Assembly (NCBI GenBank): GCA_019722365.1
Contig: JADFUC010001275.1
Coordinates: forward strand, 1 to 64,000
DNA: 64,000 nt
Source of the DNA: Lithospermum erythrorhizon
Taxonomy: Eukaryota > Streptophyta > Magnoliopsida > Boraginales > Boraginaceae
Reading direction: 5' to 3'
A model generated the notes under the pieces. It made no database searches, was not told the origin of the DNA, and was given only the letters and a program-made list of their open reading frames with translations. The translations under genes and the position numbers were made by a program. Position 1 is the first letter of the stretch. Each line of letters opens with the position of its first letter. Positions 34,541 to 46,100 of the stretch are shown here, in pieces.

Positions 34541-34760
34541 TGTTTTAGGATATATGAGTATGATGCTATGTTATTGTAAGTTTTAGTTGGGTTTCTTGAT
34601 TAGCTTACTGTTGAGGAAAGAAGCTTTAAATTTGGGGAAAATTATGTTTTAGGATATATGAGTATGATGCTATGTTATTGTAGGATTTTCTAGTTGGAAC
34701 AACGATTAGAATGCACTGTTGAGGAAAGAAGCTTGAGAATTTAGAGAGAAAATTATATCG
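34541..34760 (+). repeat. Tandem duplication, 104-base unit
   Basis: TGTTTTAGGATATATGAGTA and the following GATGCTATGTTATTGTA are identical at 34541 and 34645. Each copy ends with TGTTGAGGAAAGAAGCTT and an AAAATTAT stretch. The second copy differs in its central part. Confidence 0.9.
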
Positions 34761-34799
34761 GGATCTTTGTTTGGGGAAATAGCAAAACATAGAAGGTTA

Positions 34800-35665
34800 C
34801 ATAATAACAGGTAAGGGATGTAAATGAACCTGAATGTTCGGTCGATTCGGAAGGTTAAATTTCGAAATAGTTCGAGTTCGAGGAGATGATTGAAGAATCA
34901 GCGTAGATCCGAGCGTTTAAAATGGATATTCGAAGAGTCGAAGCCGAGCGGTTCGAAATTATTAATTTCCGATGGTGAAAGGGCTTTGGCCCAAATTTTT
35001 ATTATATCGTCCAGCCCAATTTACAAAGCTCACTCATTATTTAACATAATAAAAACTGCCCAACCCATTTACCTATTGTTTTGAGTTGTTATGTCAACAA
35101 AAAACCCAATCCTCATCTTCATTTTATCATTCTATTCACTCCCCTAATCTCTCAATCTAACTCCCCCCTCTCGATCTCCCGTTATTTTAACTCTTTAAGC
35201 AATAATAATTAGCAAGAATTGAACAAATCAATAGCTTGTATGAGTTGTTTCTTTGAATTTTGGTTCTAACAACTTCAATTTATCATAGGCAGAATAATTG
35301 AAGCAAGTATGAATGATTTTGAAGATGCATGTGCGATTCAAAGGTCTCAATTAGGTTTTCAGTTTGATGTTTCGATTTTGAGATTTGAGTTATAATTTCA
35401 ATTAGGTTTTGATTTTGGGATTTTAATTAGATTTTGATTTTGGCATTTCATTTGGGTGTTAATTTTAGTATTTTAATTTGAATTTTTTGGTTCAATTGTT
35501 TCAATTAAATATTATTTTGGTTGAATTTTTTTAATATACCGAGCCGAATATAGTCTTAACGTACTGCTTGAAACATCGAACCCAAACTCAAACTTCAAAA
35601 TTCAAGGTTCGATACTGAATCGAGCCGAACCTTAGGTTCGAATAAAGCCGAAATAACCTTAACCT
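34800..35665. other. Possible nonautonomous DNA transposon or GC-motif repeat
   Basis: The left side (34812-34885, GGGATGTAAATGAACC then TTCGG/GTTCGAG motifs) and right side (35540-35660, CGAGCCGAA, GGTTCG motifs) are rich in short CG-containing palindromic words like those near the ends of some plant hAT-type elements. TIRs and target duplication were not established. The inner 35090-35200 is pyrimidine-rich. Confidence 0.3.
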
Positions 35666-36124
35666 CACTGCAGAGTGCTCATTGCTTACAAACCCTATAT
35701 ATATAGCATCCATAAAATCTGTACCAAGCCACAAGCAGAGGCGCGAGAAGAATTCAGATAAATTAAAAGAAGACATTAAGAAATTGAGCATAAATAAAAG
35801 GAAAAGACGAAAACAAGATTAAGTTAAATTGGTTTCAAATCCTCGAACAATTTAACGAGTTGATAAATATATATAGGCTCCCTCAACCATCTTCTAGAAT
35901 CAGGTCGTGTTCAAATATCGCTTCGTAAAAAAATTTACATTATATTTTTATCATTTATCCTTTCATCTTTAGTATTTCGACCTTTTGGCAGAATCCTATA
36001 GCCGATTTCATTTCTTATTTTAGTATACTCAACCGAAAGTGTGTTGTAGAAGTCCGCTATGTATACTTGATTTAATTTCTTATTTTATCCAATTTGATTT
36101 GACTGATCTTATTGTATACTTTGA
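35666..36124. other. AT-rich spacer
   Basis: Nothing recognised beyond short low-complexity runs. Confidence 0.5.
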
Positions 36125-36859
36125 TTGTCTTTCTCAAGGTACCTGATGCATCTAGCACTAGTAGGCAGGTTCGCCGTCATGTATTATGTAATCTACCCCC
36201 GCGCCGGCCACTGCTTAAGCGCCACCAACAACCTCGTATACCGTAGCCACCGATCACGCGATAACAACATAAAAAGACTTCATTCGACATTAATAATAAT
36301 AATACACTTCGTCTATCGCGCGAACTAACAATACATCACACAAAGAACGTGATACTAAATCTAAACTTACATCAACTCGAAAATGTAACCATACAATACA
36401 CACATAATTCCACAATACAACATATTACCTAATTCTCAATATAATACAATACACCAGTCTAACAATATATAAATCGACAACAAAGTTTTAAACGATCATT
36501 TATGAATTCCTATGCCACCACCGCCTCACCTAAGATCTTCACGCAGCCTCCTGCCATATACCGATCCCCGCCTCAACAATCGGCCTCCCTAAACCTAAGA
36601 TAAACGTCCGCCCATAGACAAATTTATTAAGTTCGAGCTTAATACAAATACTACGTACTCGATCCCATCACATATTCATTCTTATATATATAATATACGC
36701 ATATATATTAACTGCGCTTACACAATAAATAACTCCGTCCACAAATCACATGTATCCTCCTATATGATATCACATAATACTATATTAAAGAGCTTATAAC
36801 CATTAACAACGCATATTCATTTAAGAGAAACAGCCTCAAAGACTAAAGCTATCAAACGA

Positions 36860-37005
36860 GGAATCCATCTCCAAATAGTACACATATTTAGAATCCACCC
36901 TCCAAATAATAATACACATATGAGGAATCCACCTCCAAATAAGCATACATACGGAGAATCCACCTCCAAATAATCACATACATGAGTAATCCACCTCCAA
37001 ATAAT
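36860..37005 (+). repeat. Tandem repeat, about 30-34-base unit
   Basis: Five copies of (G)AATCCACCTCCAAATAAT followed by a short variable TACACATA-like spacer, starting near 36861, 36891, 36925, 36956 and 36986. Confidence 0.85.
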
Positions 37006-37255
37006 CGATGGCGCCTCCACCTCCATCCTCCCGAATCGGCGCTACACCCTCAACGTGCATATCACACCAAACCTCCCCGAATCCACGTGGGCTACCCGCA
37101 CAACATGCATTACCACACCAACCTCCCTTGGCCGGGGTCACCACCGCCCGCAAATAACACAATAAAAGAATCAAAACACATTTAAAATACACACACATCA
37201 CAATACCCAAACACAATCTCATAAATACGAATCATATTCACACCATCCTGAGCAA

Positions 37256-37420
37256 TATAAATCATAATCACTAATATCTCATGATATGAATCATAATCTC
37301 AATTATCTCATAATATAACTCATAATCACAATTATCTCATAATATCAATCAAAATCTCAATTGTTTCATAACATGAATCATAAATCACAATTTCCACATA
37401 ATATCAATCATAATCACACA
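37256..37420 (+). repeat. Tandem repeat, 29-base unit
   Basis: More than five imperfect copies of ATGAATCATAATCTCAATTA plus TCTCATAAT, with point differences between units and one- to two-base length changes in the last units. Confidence 0.85.
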
Positions 37421-38410
37421 ATACACATGTCAAAATAGTCCCAAGACAACACAGGCAAAATATATAACGTAATATATACGGTGGTTCCCATCGAGATTTG
37501 TACTCACCTCGAGCCCAAAAGCAAGAATAATGCTAACTCTAGCAGCCCCTCGTACAGTCCGTACTCAACTCCTATTCAAAGAAGTTATACGTTATAACAC
37601 ATTCCGTAATAACCTCTCTTAACATCTGGCTTAAACCCCGAGTATTATACCACGCCTCACAATCTTTATAATCATCCTATCCCCAAATTATGATACAATT
37701 TCTAAATTCCAACTTAACTACATTCAATTTACCAACTTCATAACTCCCAATATTCGGTCATCACTTTATTATCCCAACAATAACACTTTAGTCACATTCC
37801 AATCAATCCAACAATCAATCGCCAACTAATTAACTCATTATAATCAACCTTTAGTTCAAAAGCCTCACTATTACTTAATCTTTTGGAATAACCTAACTCA
37901 ACAATATCCCCACCAATCAACCTCAAACATCCTATCAATACTCCTAAACAAATTATATATTAAAGTCCCATAACATTATTATACAATTTAAAGCAAATCC
38001 TAAAAATAAACCAATCCAATCAAGACACTTCAACCCCTAAAACTAAGTATAATCATCATCACACAATATACTTCAAGCTTAGAGGATACTTCTATAACAT
38101 TTCAACCTTTAAAAACTCAATTCCTCAAAAGTCAACCCATCTGCCATACTACTTGAACCTCCGAACCGACTGCTGGCAACCTCTAATCGTACTGCCTGTA
38201 TCTATCCATACGTATCATTTTGAAGTCCCCAAAATCATTTAAAAACTAATCAAAGTCAACTCTTCAAAACTAAATATCTCAAAAGATTTAATCTTTTCTA
38301 CTCAGATACGATTTATGACATTTATATAAACAAATCCACCACTTCAGTTTAAGTCATTAACCATTGGTAGAAACTCAAGAAAAATTTTATGTAATGTTCC
38401 ACCTACCTAA

Positions 38411-38863
38411 GAGTGGGGCAGCATGGTATGAGTTTTGACATTACCATAAATAAAGCTGATATTTAGAGAAAACTATTCGCTCAGCTTCGTTATTTCCTCC
38501 ACTTTCCGCATTTCTAAATCATGAATTAAACCGATTCCATGTAAAATTTCTCACGCATTAATAAACTACTACTCATATAATACTGCATTCTGTGATATCG
38601 ATACTATTCCAAAAACTATTATTCCATTCCCACCACCAACTGATTTACATCAACTAATTTAATTTCACCTCAAAATACCCAATCGGAGAAACTTATATAT
38701 ACCATCAAACACATTTGCAGTTTAACCTAGCTTATTACATATTAGCTCCAATTTTACCCGTGACACGCCTCCTTAATAATCATTGGATAGACGGTAAATA
38801 GATATGCAATGTTTATTTATTTTATTCGATATAGATCAGAATGAAGCATATGCTTGAATATGA
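38411..38863. other. AT-rich DNA
   Basis: Contains GTAATGT (about 38393) and ACATTAC (about 38446) as a small inverted pair. Otherwise nothing recognised. Confidence 0.4.
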
Positions 38864-39046
38864 GATGGTGGAAAGATTGGCTTGTTTGATGATGGCATAT
38901 CCAAAGAAGTTGCTAAAGGAATTTTGGTAAGCCAAGATCCAAAAGAAAAAGTTGCTAATATGTTTCTTGGTCCAGACATGGAAGCTCTTATTTTTGGAGG
39001 ATGTCATGTGTCTGCTATACTAGCTTACCTGCACAAATTCGCGTAA
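38864..39046 (+). CDS. Unrecognised 60-residue open segment, exon-like
   Basis: Plus-strand frame of 60 codons ending in TAA. It begins right after a stop, with an AG at 38863-38864 that could be an acceptor, though without a good pyrimidine tract. It starts DGGKIGLFDDGISKEVAKGI, then has DPKEKVANMFLG, then MEALIFGGCHVSAILAYLHK. It has normal amino-acid variety, mixing charged residues with a hydrophobic C-terminal helix-like part, unlike the low-complexity frames around it. It lies in AT-rich DNA between gypsy LTR blocks. I do not recognise the family. It may be a terminal exon of a host gene fragment, a transposon-captured exon, or chance. Confidence 0.4.
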   Translation, partial: DGGKIGLFDDGISKEVAKGILVSQDPKEKVANMFLGPDMEALIFGGCHVSAILAYLHKFA

Positions 39047-39950
39047 ATTGCCAAGCATCATAGAATCTCAGATATGCGACGAAAGTGATGTCAATATGAA
39101 ATATGTAAACTCCTCCGCTTTTTTTTAGTTGTCATTTTAACAAATAAATTTATTTTATTAGCTTGTCGCTTTTAGCATAATAAATAGCATTTTTACATTT
39201 CAATATACTTTTGACTACTTTTTTCTTTAAATTAACAACCACTCAATGAGCATTGCTTTCAATTAATTGTCATTATATATTTTCAATTTATTTTTTGATA
39301 TTTTTTCTTTTTCTTAATCCATGTATAAACAAGCAAACTATTAAATTAAAAAAATGGAACAGAGTAAAAACTAAGAAGAGGAAATTTATAAAAACATCAT
39401 TAAGAATTGTATAATTTATGTACAAATACTAAATCTATAGTTATCGACAAAAACACATAGTCAGATCACTTATGTACAAAATCACGCTAAAGAAATGTAT
39501 CTAAGTAAATATATAATTACGTGATTTTAGTCCCACATTCTTCTCGGGTGATCTCCCACTCTGGGCAATACATTTTTAGAAAGTGTGCCTTTCTCATTCA
39601 TCCATGTATTTGACGCATCTCGAGCCAAGCCTCGAACCTTGCTTTTAGGTTCGCCGAGCTCGGTACCGGCGCCCGGTTCGGCTCGAACCACAAATTTTTT
39701 ATTTTTATTTTTTCATATTTTCGTAAGAAACTAAAAAATTGTTTTTGTACCTTGTCAGTCAAAAAAATTCTTCTAATCTTCTTAGTGAAATAATTTCAAA
39801 CTGATTGTCTAATGTTGTTTGCCAGGTATAATTGATTTTGCTTGAATTTTTTGTTTCGACCGCATATCAATCGCATTGACATTACCAGGAATGCAGATCG
39901 AAATGTAAAAATACGAATATCAAAGTTAACGGCGTAATGTTCGCTAGTAC
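39047..39950. other. AT-rich DNA with a GC-rich palindromic patch
   Basis: Mostly AT-rich. At 39618-39690 is a patch with GAACCTTGCTTTTAGGTTC (stem GAACC/GGTTC) and GGTTCGGCTCGAACC, using the same words as 35560-35660. Confidence 0.45.
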
Positions 39951-40048
39951 GCAGTAGAGTTAAAATTAAGCATCGCCATAACGACCACAACGACTCAAGA
40001 AAACAAGTCGACACACAACCACGTATACCCAAGTAATCCGAAACCTAA

Positions 40049-40063
40049 GCTCTGACAATACCA
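40049..40063 (-). other. Primer-binding site beside the left LTR
   Basis: Minus-strand TGGTATTGTCAGAGC, i.e. TGGTATCAGAGC with a TG insertion, followed by TTAGGTTTCGGATTACTTGG. This matches the leader after the right LTR (TTAGGTTTCAAATTACTTGG). Confidence 0.75.
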
Positions 40064-42680
40064 AAATCAGAACGACCACCGCGTCAAGCCTCCCCGTCGG
40101 GTAATCATTAAAATTCTGGAACACCGTAGTCACCATATCGACGGATTCCATCAGCTTGTTAACTACTGTTTATCCAAAAAATTTGATTTCCATAAGATTC
40201 TCAAAATAAAACAGCTTTAAAATTTACACCATCAAAGCGATATCTATCCAATCAACCCATATATATATATACAACATAATCCCAAAACACAGAATGCCGC
40301 AAGGCTACAATCAGAGTAAGATCGCACTCAATACAAAAACAATCAGACAGCGCTAAAGTTTGAAAATAAAGTACAACAATCAGTAAAACGAGTCACAACA
40401 CATCAAACGAGACGCGAGTGAGCCTCACCAATTCGACGCTCACCTAGCCACTCTGAACAAACTCTCCAACAAATTCTCCCGGCTCAACAAGCCGCCTATC
40501 AACCCGCACAACGAATGCCGCCCAAAAAGTCGAAGCGCGTAGTTCGTGGAAGATAAGGAAAACTTAACATAGCCGCGAATCCTACCATACTTAACGGCAT
40601 TTAATATTATAATAGTCCAACATGAATAAAATACGATATAAATATATCCGTGGACTACCTAATAAAGTCGCATTAACAAGATTCCAAAGAAGCGTCTCTG
40701 TATACATGTTAAGATATAATAGAAGCGTCTCAATAAGACACACAAACAATTCGTAACGAAATCATGAGACACAACAATGACTATAACTCTAGTCATCACC
40801 TTCTATCTCCTATATCTCCACAAGTATACCAACCTCTAACGCAGCATATACTAACTGGGTCTCAAGTAGAATGACTAATCACGATAAACACTTCACTTAT
40901 ACCAAATTATAAGCTAACACCGACACAAGATATACAGTAATAATAGATTCACAATCGCACTTATACCAAAAGATAAGTGCCAACACCGACAACGCACATA
41001 GCAAAATGATAATAGATCCCATTAATCGCACTTATACCCAAGATAAGTGCCAACACCGAAAAATGCACATAAAGAAAGTGGGATAATAGATCTCACATTG
41101 CACTTTATACCGAAGTATAAGGCCAACACCGACAACGCATATAGCAAAGTTGATAATAGATTCACACCGCACTTATACCGCATAAGGCCAACAACGCCAC
41201 ATATCCTGCAAGGAAGGAGAGTCACCTAATCCCTGATCATCCCAACATAGGGTCAAATCCTGATACTCAAGTCACCTCTCAATAACCAACTACTCTACTT
41301 CCAAACAATCTCCAAGCACACAACTAAACATCTCACAATCATAAATCAATCACAACCGCCGACAAAAAGCTACGTAAATACATAAAGGCCGACAAGGCCA
41401 CGTAAATACCAGCCACGACAAAAGCCACGTAAATCGAAGATGTTTCTAGCTCAAGCCTATTACTTACCTCTCTAGTAAATCTTCAACGCCACAAATTACA
41501 CCTGATAATCATAATACGGCTCACAAACGCATTCACACATAATCATACAACAATTACATGTATATCATTCTCACGTGAATCATAACACAAACGACGACAT
41601 CATTCTTCACATAATCATACCACAATAACATGTTCACACAATTTAAAGTAAGTGATGAAAGTGAGGCAACCATGTAGATAAAGACTACCTCCCCAAGTAA
41701 TACCACAAAAACCTTCGCGAACACAATCAATGAGCAACTGCCTACCACGATCAACGCCAACAAAAACACCCGCAGTATAATCAAACTCTATCACTCATGT
41801 AAGACACGCCTACCAACTCTAGCGGAACTATTTCTAAACGGTCTAAAAATGACTTGATAAAACAACGAATTAATAATCCCGGCTCTGACACAACCCAATC
41901 GATCTCCCTCGCTTAGAATTCCACCTTATTATTTTAACATTTCAAATCAACTTATAAGTCATTCTAATTAACCTCAAATCCATAAAACAACCTATACTCC
42001 AAAATATCGACATAAACTCAACTTGAAAAATAACACTTTTCCAACCTAACCGCTTTTAATCTATTTTAAATCACCATTTTAACATCACAACAACTACACA
42101 AGGTCCAATTAAACTCCCTACATTTAAAATCTTGCAAAAATATCAACCTAAAAGTCAACCAAAACCCGTAAAAGTCAACTCGACTCCATAACATCCTCAA
42201 ACGAATTTAAGTCAATGAATTCATCACTTATATACGCTATAGAACCCATAACAAACTAAGATTCAACATAAAATCAATTATGTAAAACAACCTCGAGGAT
42301 CTTTTATATGCAATAAAGTTGGATGAACGGAAGAAATTTTTTGGGGTTTCGGTCAAGCAGCCTCGCCAAGCATTGTATGAAACGGGGAAGATATTTTGTG
42401 AGTTTGATGATAAGTGATGGAAGATGATAACAACTTAGCTTCTAAGTCAGCTTAAAACCGCATTGTGAGCTCAGGCCCGAATCACGCGAATCGAAATTTC
42501 ATCTAACGACCGAACGGCCCAACTTAACCTCGAATTGTCCCCGCTATTACTACTAAATTATAAATGAATTGCCCAAATAATTTACGAAATAATATTATCA
42601 TCGAAATTATTTATACTATCTCCTGTCCCACCTCCGACCGAAATTTTTTAAATTTTTTTTTTACTTAACGTGCTATTACA
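40064..42680 (-). repeat. Left gypsy LTR (about 2.6 kb)
   Basis: On the minus strand it starts TGTAATAGCA at 42680 and ends beside the primer site. It aligns by eye along its length with 46101-48819, for example at the AATTTACGA, ATAATATTATCATCGAAATT and ATTATTTTAACATTTCAAAT segments. Contains the 64-72-base tandem array at 40894-41200. Confidence 0.8.
40894..41200 (+). repeat. Tandem repeat in LTR, 64-72-base unit
   Basis: Units start CACTTATACC at 40894, 40958, 41029, 41101 (CACTTTATACC) and 41170. Each contains a (A)GATAAGTGCCAACACCGAC-like middle and GATAATAGAT. The equivalent part of the right LTR (about 46930-47170) has shorter, rearranged units (CCTATACCGTAAG, GGCCACACCG). Confidence 0.85.
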
Positions 42681-43000
42681 ATCTACCACTCTAATAAAAT
42701 TTCTAATTTAAATTTAACAACCCAACAACCAAGAAAGAACATATATTGTAACACGAAATCAAACATCATATAAAATAAAAGCAATACTAACTCCACTCTC
42801 GTCAACCGTGAAATCTGATCTGACCCCATTTCTCACATCCCTACTGATAACCTGCAGTCTCTCATCTCGCTGCTGCAATTCTAAGATTCGATCCACAAGC
42901 ACTGGTCGAACTCTCATATGGGCGAAAATCTCCCCGTCGCTACCGACATCAAAATCGACTTAAACCGTTCATCTTTCTCTCCGGGTCCTTTCGATTTCCC
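42681..43000 (-). other. Junction zone between RNase H remnant and left LTR
   Basis: About 300 bases separate the last readable RNase H residues from the LTR start. The integrase domain and 3' untranslated region expected here are absent, so a deletion or recombination joint lies in this interval. Confidence 0.6.
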
Positions 43001-43340
43001 TATCTACTCAAATAAGACGCCTACTACATTTGCCTTCCCGCGGTACTCACAGTCAAGTCATAATCACCGATGAACTCCATCCACCCTCCTCTCGCTTCTT
43101 TCAAATTCAAATCTCTCTCGCTATTTGAAGACATACTTCAAACTCTTATGACAAGAAAACTGCATTAACCCCATACTTATACGTTTCCACAATTTCCTAA
43201 CGCAAAGACTATCGCCGCTAGATCAAGGTCACGGGTTTGATAGTTCTTCCTCGTGATTCCTCAACTGCCGAAGCATGTGCAATCACTTCCCATTCTCGCA
43301 TCGAATACACTCAATCCCTCGACGCGAAGCATCACTATAA
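43001..43340 (-). pseudogene. gypsy RNase H remnant (minus strand)
   Basis: Reads, with shifts, REWEVIAHASA (about 43295-43260, equivalent to GKVIAYASRQL), then EFEVC with a decayed SDHKSLKYIF region, and EEGGWSSSVIMT (about 43090-43055, equivalent to RQRRWMEFIGDYD). The order agrees with the gypsy RNase H; sequence is heavily damaged. Confidence 0.65.
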
Positions 43341-44270
43341 ATCGCGTAGAGCTCCTCGTAACCGCATTTGTATCGCCAACAATCGGTTCGTAGTCAACTT
43401 CCCTTTAATACCCCGAACAATTCTCACAATCATCAACCCAAATGAACGGAACCCCTTTTCGTCAACCCGGTCACGGCGCTCGCAATTAAAGCACCTCCCC
43501 AGACAAACGCCTAACCCTAAAGAAACTCCTAACCTCACCACACTCATGGACGCCCTAATTGTTCACAGCCTTCCACCTTCTCTCAAAGTGGAACACAAAT
43601 ACCCTCCTTAAATCACACGAATTCAGAATTGCGACTGCCAACCAAAACTCACATTTAGAAAAACTCGCATACAACCGGCGCTGCCTCTGTCCTCAACACA
43701 ATCTACAAATGCCTCTCATGCTCCTCCCTCCTCGAATATATCATAATGTCAATCAAATTTAATACCACCACAAACGATCCAAATACCCCCAAACACCGTT
43801 CATCAAATCCATATAAAGCTGCATCTGCCAATCCAAATGGTGGCACTATAAATCATAATGTCCATAACGAGATCGGAGTTCGATTTCTAATATCCTCCCT
43901 TGATCCTCAACTGATGATAACTGCATCAAGAAATCAATCTTCGAGAACACCTCGCATCTTTCACCGATCCAAATCGTCAATTCTGGGCAATGGGTATCGG
44001 TTCTTAATGGTCACTTTATTCAACTGTCTATAGTCAATGCACAGCCTCATCGAACCATCCTTCTTTTTCACAAACAAAACTGGTGCACCCCACGGAGATA
44101 CACTCGGTCTGATGAATGCTTTCTCCAACAACTCCTCAGAATCGAAGTCCGCAATTTGTGCACTCGGCTGGAGCCATCCGGTACAAGGAAGAAATCGCGA
44201 TTACCCTAATAACCTCAATCTCAAATTGACCTCCTCTCGGGCGGCAACCTTTAAAAGTCCTCGAAAGACA
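43341..44270 (-). pseudogene. gypsy reverse transcriptase remnant (minus strand)
   Basis: An unbroken block at 44090-43992 runs from [17 protein letters not shown] through [13 protein letters not shown]. It is followed by VFSKIDF (about 43950) and then a decayed palm where the YIDDIL site should be (about 43750). The C-terminal connection domain (about 43547-43340) reads FGLMIVRIVRGIKGK in one frame, equivalent to the FLGLAGYYRRFIEGF region. Upstream, RLEDVRVVRELRM (44295-44257) is the usual sequence just before RT. Intact, it would synthesise cDNA. Stops and shifts outside the conserved block abolish function. Confidence 0.9.
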
Positions 44271-44680
44271 TCCTCAACTCTCTAACAACCCGCACATCCT
44301 CTAATCTGTCTCCTCTTCTATTCAAATCAACGCTACATACGCCAAGAACCCAACACACCCTTTCGACCAACCTCCTAGCCTCAAGCGCCGATACAAAACT
44401 CGGGCGCAAAAATCTTTCTGCCTCCCACAAATCGGATATCCGATTCCAACCCACAAAAGTAATCTCCTTCCGATGGCAATTAATAACGCACGATGTTTCC
44501 CCAACCAAACCACACCCAAGATAAGGTCAAAATCGAAGCCTAAATGGAAGTAAATCAACAGACAAATAACCCACCACATACAATCAAAGGACGTTTCTAA
44601 ATACAAGTCTAACCACAACCGACCTCCCACCGGTGTGTCATAATCTCTGCTGAAGGTGAAAGAACACAACATGGGCCAGA
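44271..44680 (-). pseudogene. gypsy aspartic protease remnant (minus strand)
   Basis: Contains DFDLILGVVWLGKHRALLIA (about 44532-44470) and, in the next frame, NCHRKEITFVGWNR, equivalent to DFDVILGMDWLxxxxAxIDCxxKxVxF of plant gypsy proteases. The catalytic DSGA motif should lie near 44640 but is not readable. The protease-to-RT linker follows. Confidence 0.85.
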
Positions 44681-45965
44681 TAATGCAAATAAACTCGGTA
44701 AAACAAAAAGAACGCGTAGCCCTGCACTAGACAACACCCTAGCCTCAATATCACACAAGAATAATGCACCGTCACCACTGCATCCCTGTGCCTCTCCCTC
44801 AATTTTGTGCACCCAGACACCCCGCCCCTCGACCGGCCCGCCCGCCTACCCACTTTAAGACCTCTCCGGTGTCCTGCCTCCCGTAGATCCGGCCTCCACT
44901 AGCCCGGTCACCACGATTCCCCCGATAACCGCCTGCAGATCAACTGCCATGCATTAAGACTCTCTCTAGCAATAAGGTAATCTCTGTCATTGGTGGCCTG
45001 ATCCGCCACAACGGTAATAAATTGACACCTCCCCGAACTCCCCCTAAAACCACTCGAACCCGCCGGATTCAGCGCCTGCACCGCAAGGTATGAACGCGGA
45101 ATAACTCTGGGCGAACTGCCGGATCACCGGCACTCTCCGCCTGTGACGACTGGCTGTCCGCCCTCCTCCTCAAATCTAAAGTTTGCGCCACCGGAATCGA
45201 AAGTCTCGTGTCGAATCCTCCCGATCCACTCACCTCCGTCATAACTCCATTTCATCTTCAAGGCCGCATTCCTCACAAAGATGGAAACTAGTAAAACCAT
45301 CAACGATCCGTGACGATCTCCCACGCCAACCCACCCCGAACCTGGGCCGATCCTCTTAGCCTCCCACCTGATAAACATCGAAAGCAGACATCACCGAACC
45401 TGCCTCAGACCCTCCAGCCGACCTCGAACCCCGAGTCGCGAAATCACTGCCTCTCCAAAGTCGCCATGCTGGTCTCTACAATAGTTCCCGAAAAGCTCAA
45501 CAAATCATTCCCCAGAAACACGGGATCTCCCCTCTCTCGCAGCCAAGGATGCACTCGTGATTCTCCCACCAGCCACGGCACTCGCGAAGTCTATAGCAAA
45601 CTTCACCTCATCTTCTCGCCCACAATCCCATCGGCTCAAAATGGACTTCATGTCCCGTATTTAATTCACATCCCGGCTCGGCGAACCCCCCGAAACTCGG
45701 AGGACCTCCTCGAAAAAACCGGTCAAACAACTTACCTCGAATTTCACTCTACGCCGCTTCTGCCCACCCGAGCATTTACACTCTCCCCTACAAGGTCTAC
45801 CTCCTCCTCCCTCAACATGCCTGGGCACGCACCTCCGGACTTCGCCGGGTCCATCACTGCATTCCATCGCCAGCCTATACCTCTACCGGGGCCTCGGCCT
45901 CCTCTGGGCCTACCCCCGCACCTCGCTCTACCCCTACCACGAACTCTCAAGGCATCCTCAAATGC
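44681..45965 (-). pseudogene. gypsy gag and nucleocapsid remnant (minus strand)
   Basis: Begins near 45950 with RVRGRGRARCGGRPRGGRG, an arginine/glycine-rich N-terminus like that of many plant gypsy gags. The centre is poorly readable. At about 45000-44930 a GSSGRCQFITVVADQATNDR-like stretch sits where the CCHC knuckle (C-x2-C-x4-H-x4-C) belongs, but cysteines and histidine are lost. A 240-codon open frame on the opposite strand (45310-46032) is proline/arginine-rich because it is the complement of this C-rich DNA. Confidence 0.6.
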
Positions 45966-46089
45966 CTACGCCAACAAAAAAGAAAAGACTCCGACTTTTA
46001 ACAAAAAGACACAACTCACAACAACTCAATGAAAAACAAGCTCCATTAATAACAACCAATACGTATAACCCAAGTAATTTGAAACCTAA

Positions 46090-46100
46090 GCTCGATACCA
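46090..46100 (-). other. Primer-binding site of the minus-strand gypsy
   Basis: Minus-strand TGGTATCGAGC, differing by one base plus one deletion from TGGTATCAGAGC, followed by TTAGGTTTCAAATTAC. It marks the 5' LTR/leader boundary. Confidence 0.75.

Larger units (their letters stand above)
36125..38410 (-). repeat. LTR-like DNA of the long-LTR gypsy family, probably solo or truncated
   Basis: C/A-rich plus strand with the same landmarks as the 40.1-42.7 and 46.1-48.8 kb LTRs, in the same order: a GCCxCC...CTCAACAATCGGCC stretch (about 36515-36595), TTxACTCACCTC (37500), repeated AATCATAATCACA tracts, and AAAAGTCAACCC near 38130. No gag/pol accompanies it. It carries two tandem arrays not seen in the other copies. 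Confidence 0.55.

Noticed and set aside
37256..37420. 29-base repeats considered as CRISPR repeats
   Set aside because: Head-to-tail tandem units without spacers, low complexity, inside gypsy LTR-like DNA.
44037..44285. 82-codon plus-strand frame over the gypsy RT
   Set aside because: The opposite strand carries the clear RT motif block at 43992-44090; the plus frame is an antisense shadow.
45310..46032. 240-codon open frame on the plus strand, the longest in the window
   Set aside because: It is the complement of the minus-strand gypsy gag region. Proline/arginine/serine-rich composition comes from C-rich DNA, and no domain is recognisable.
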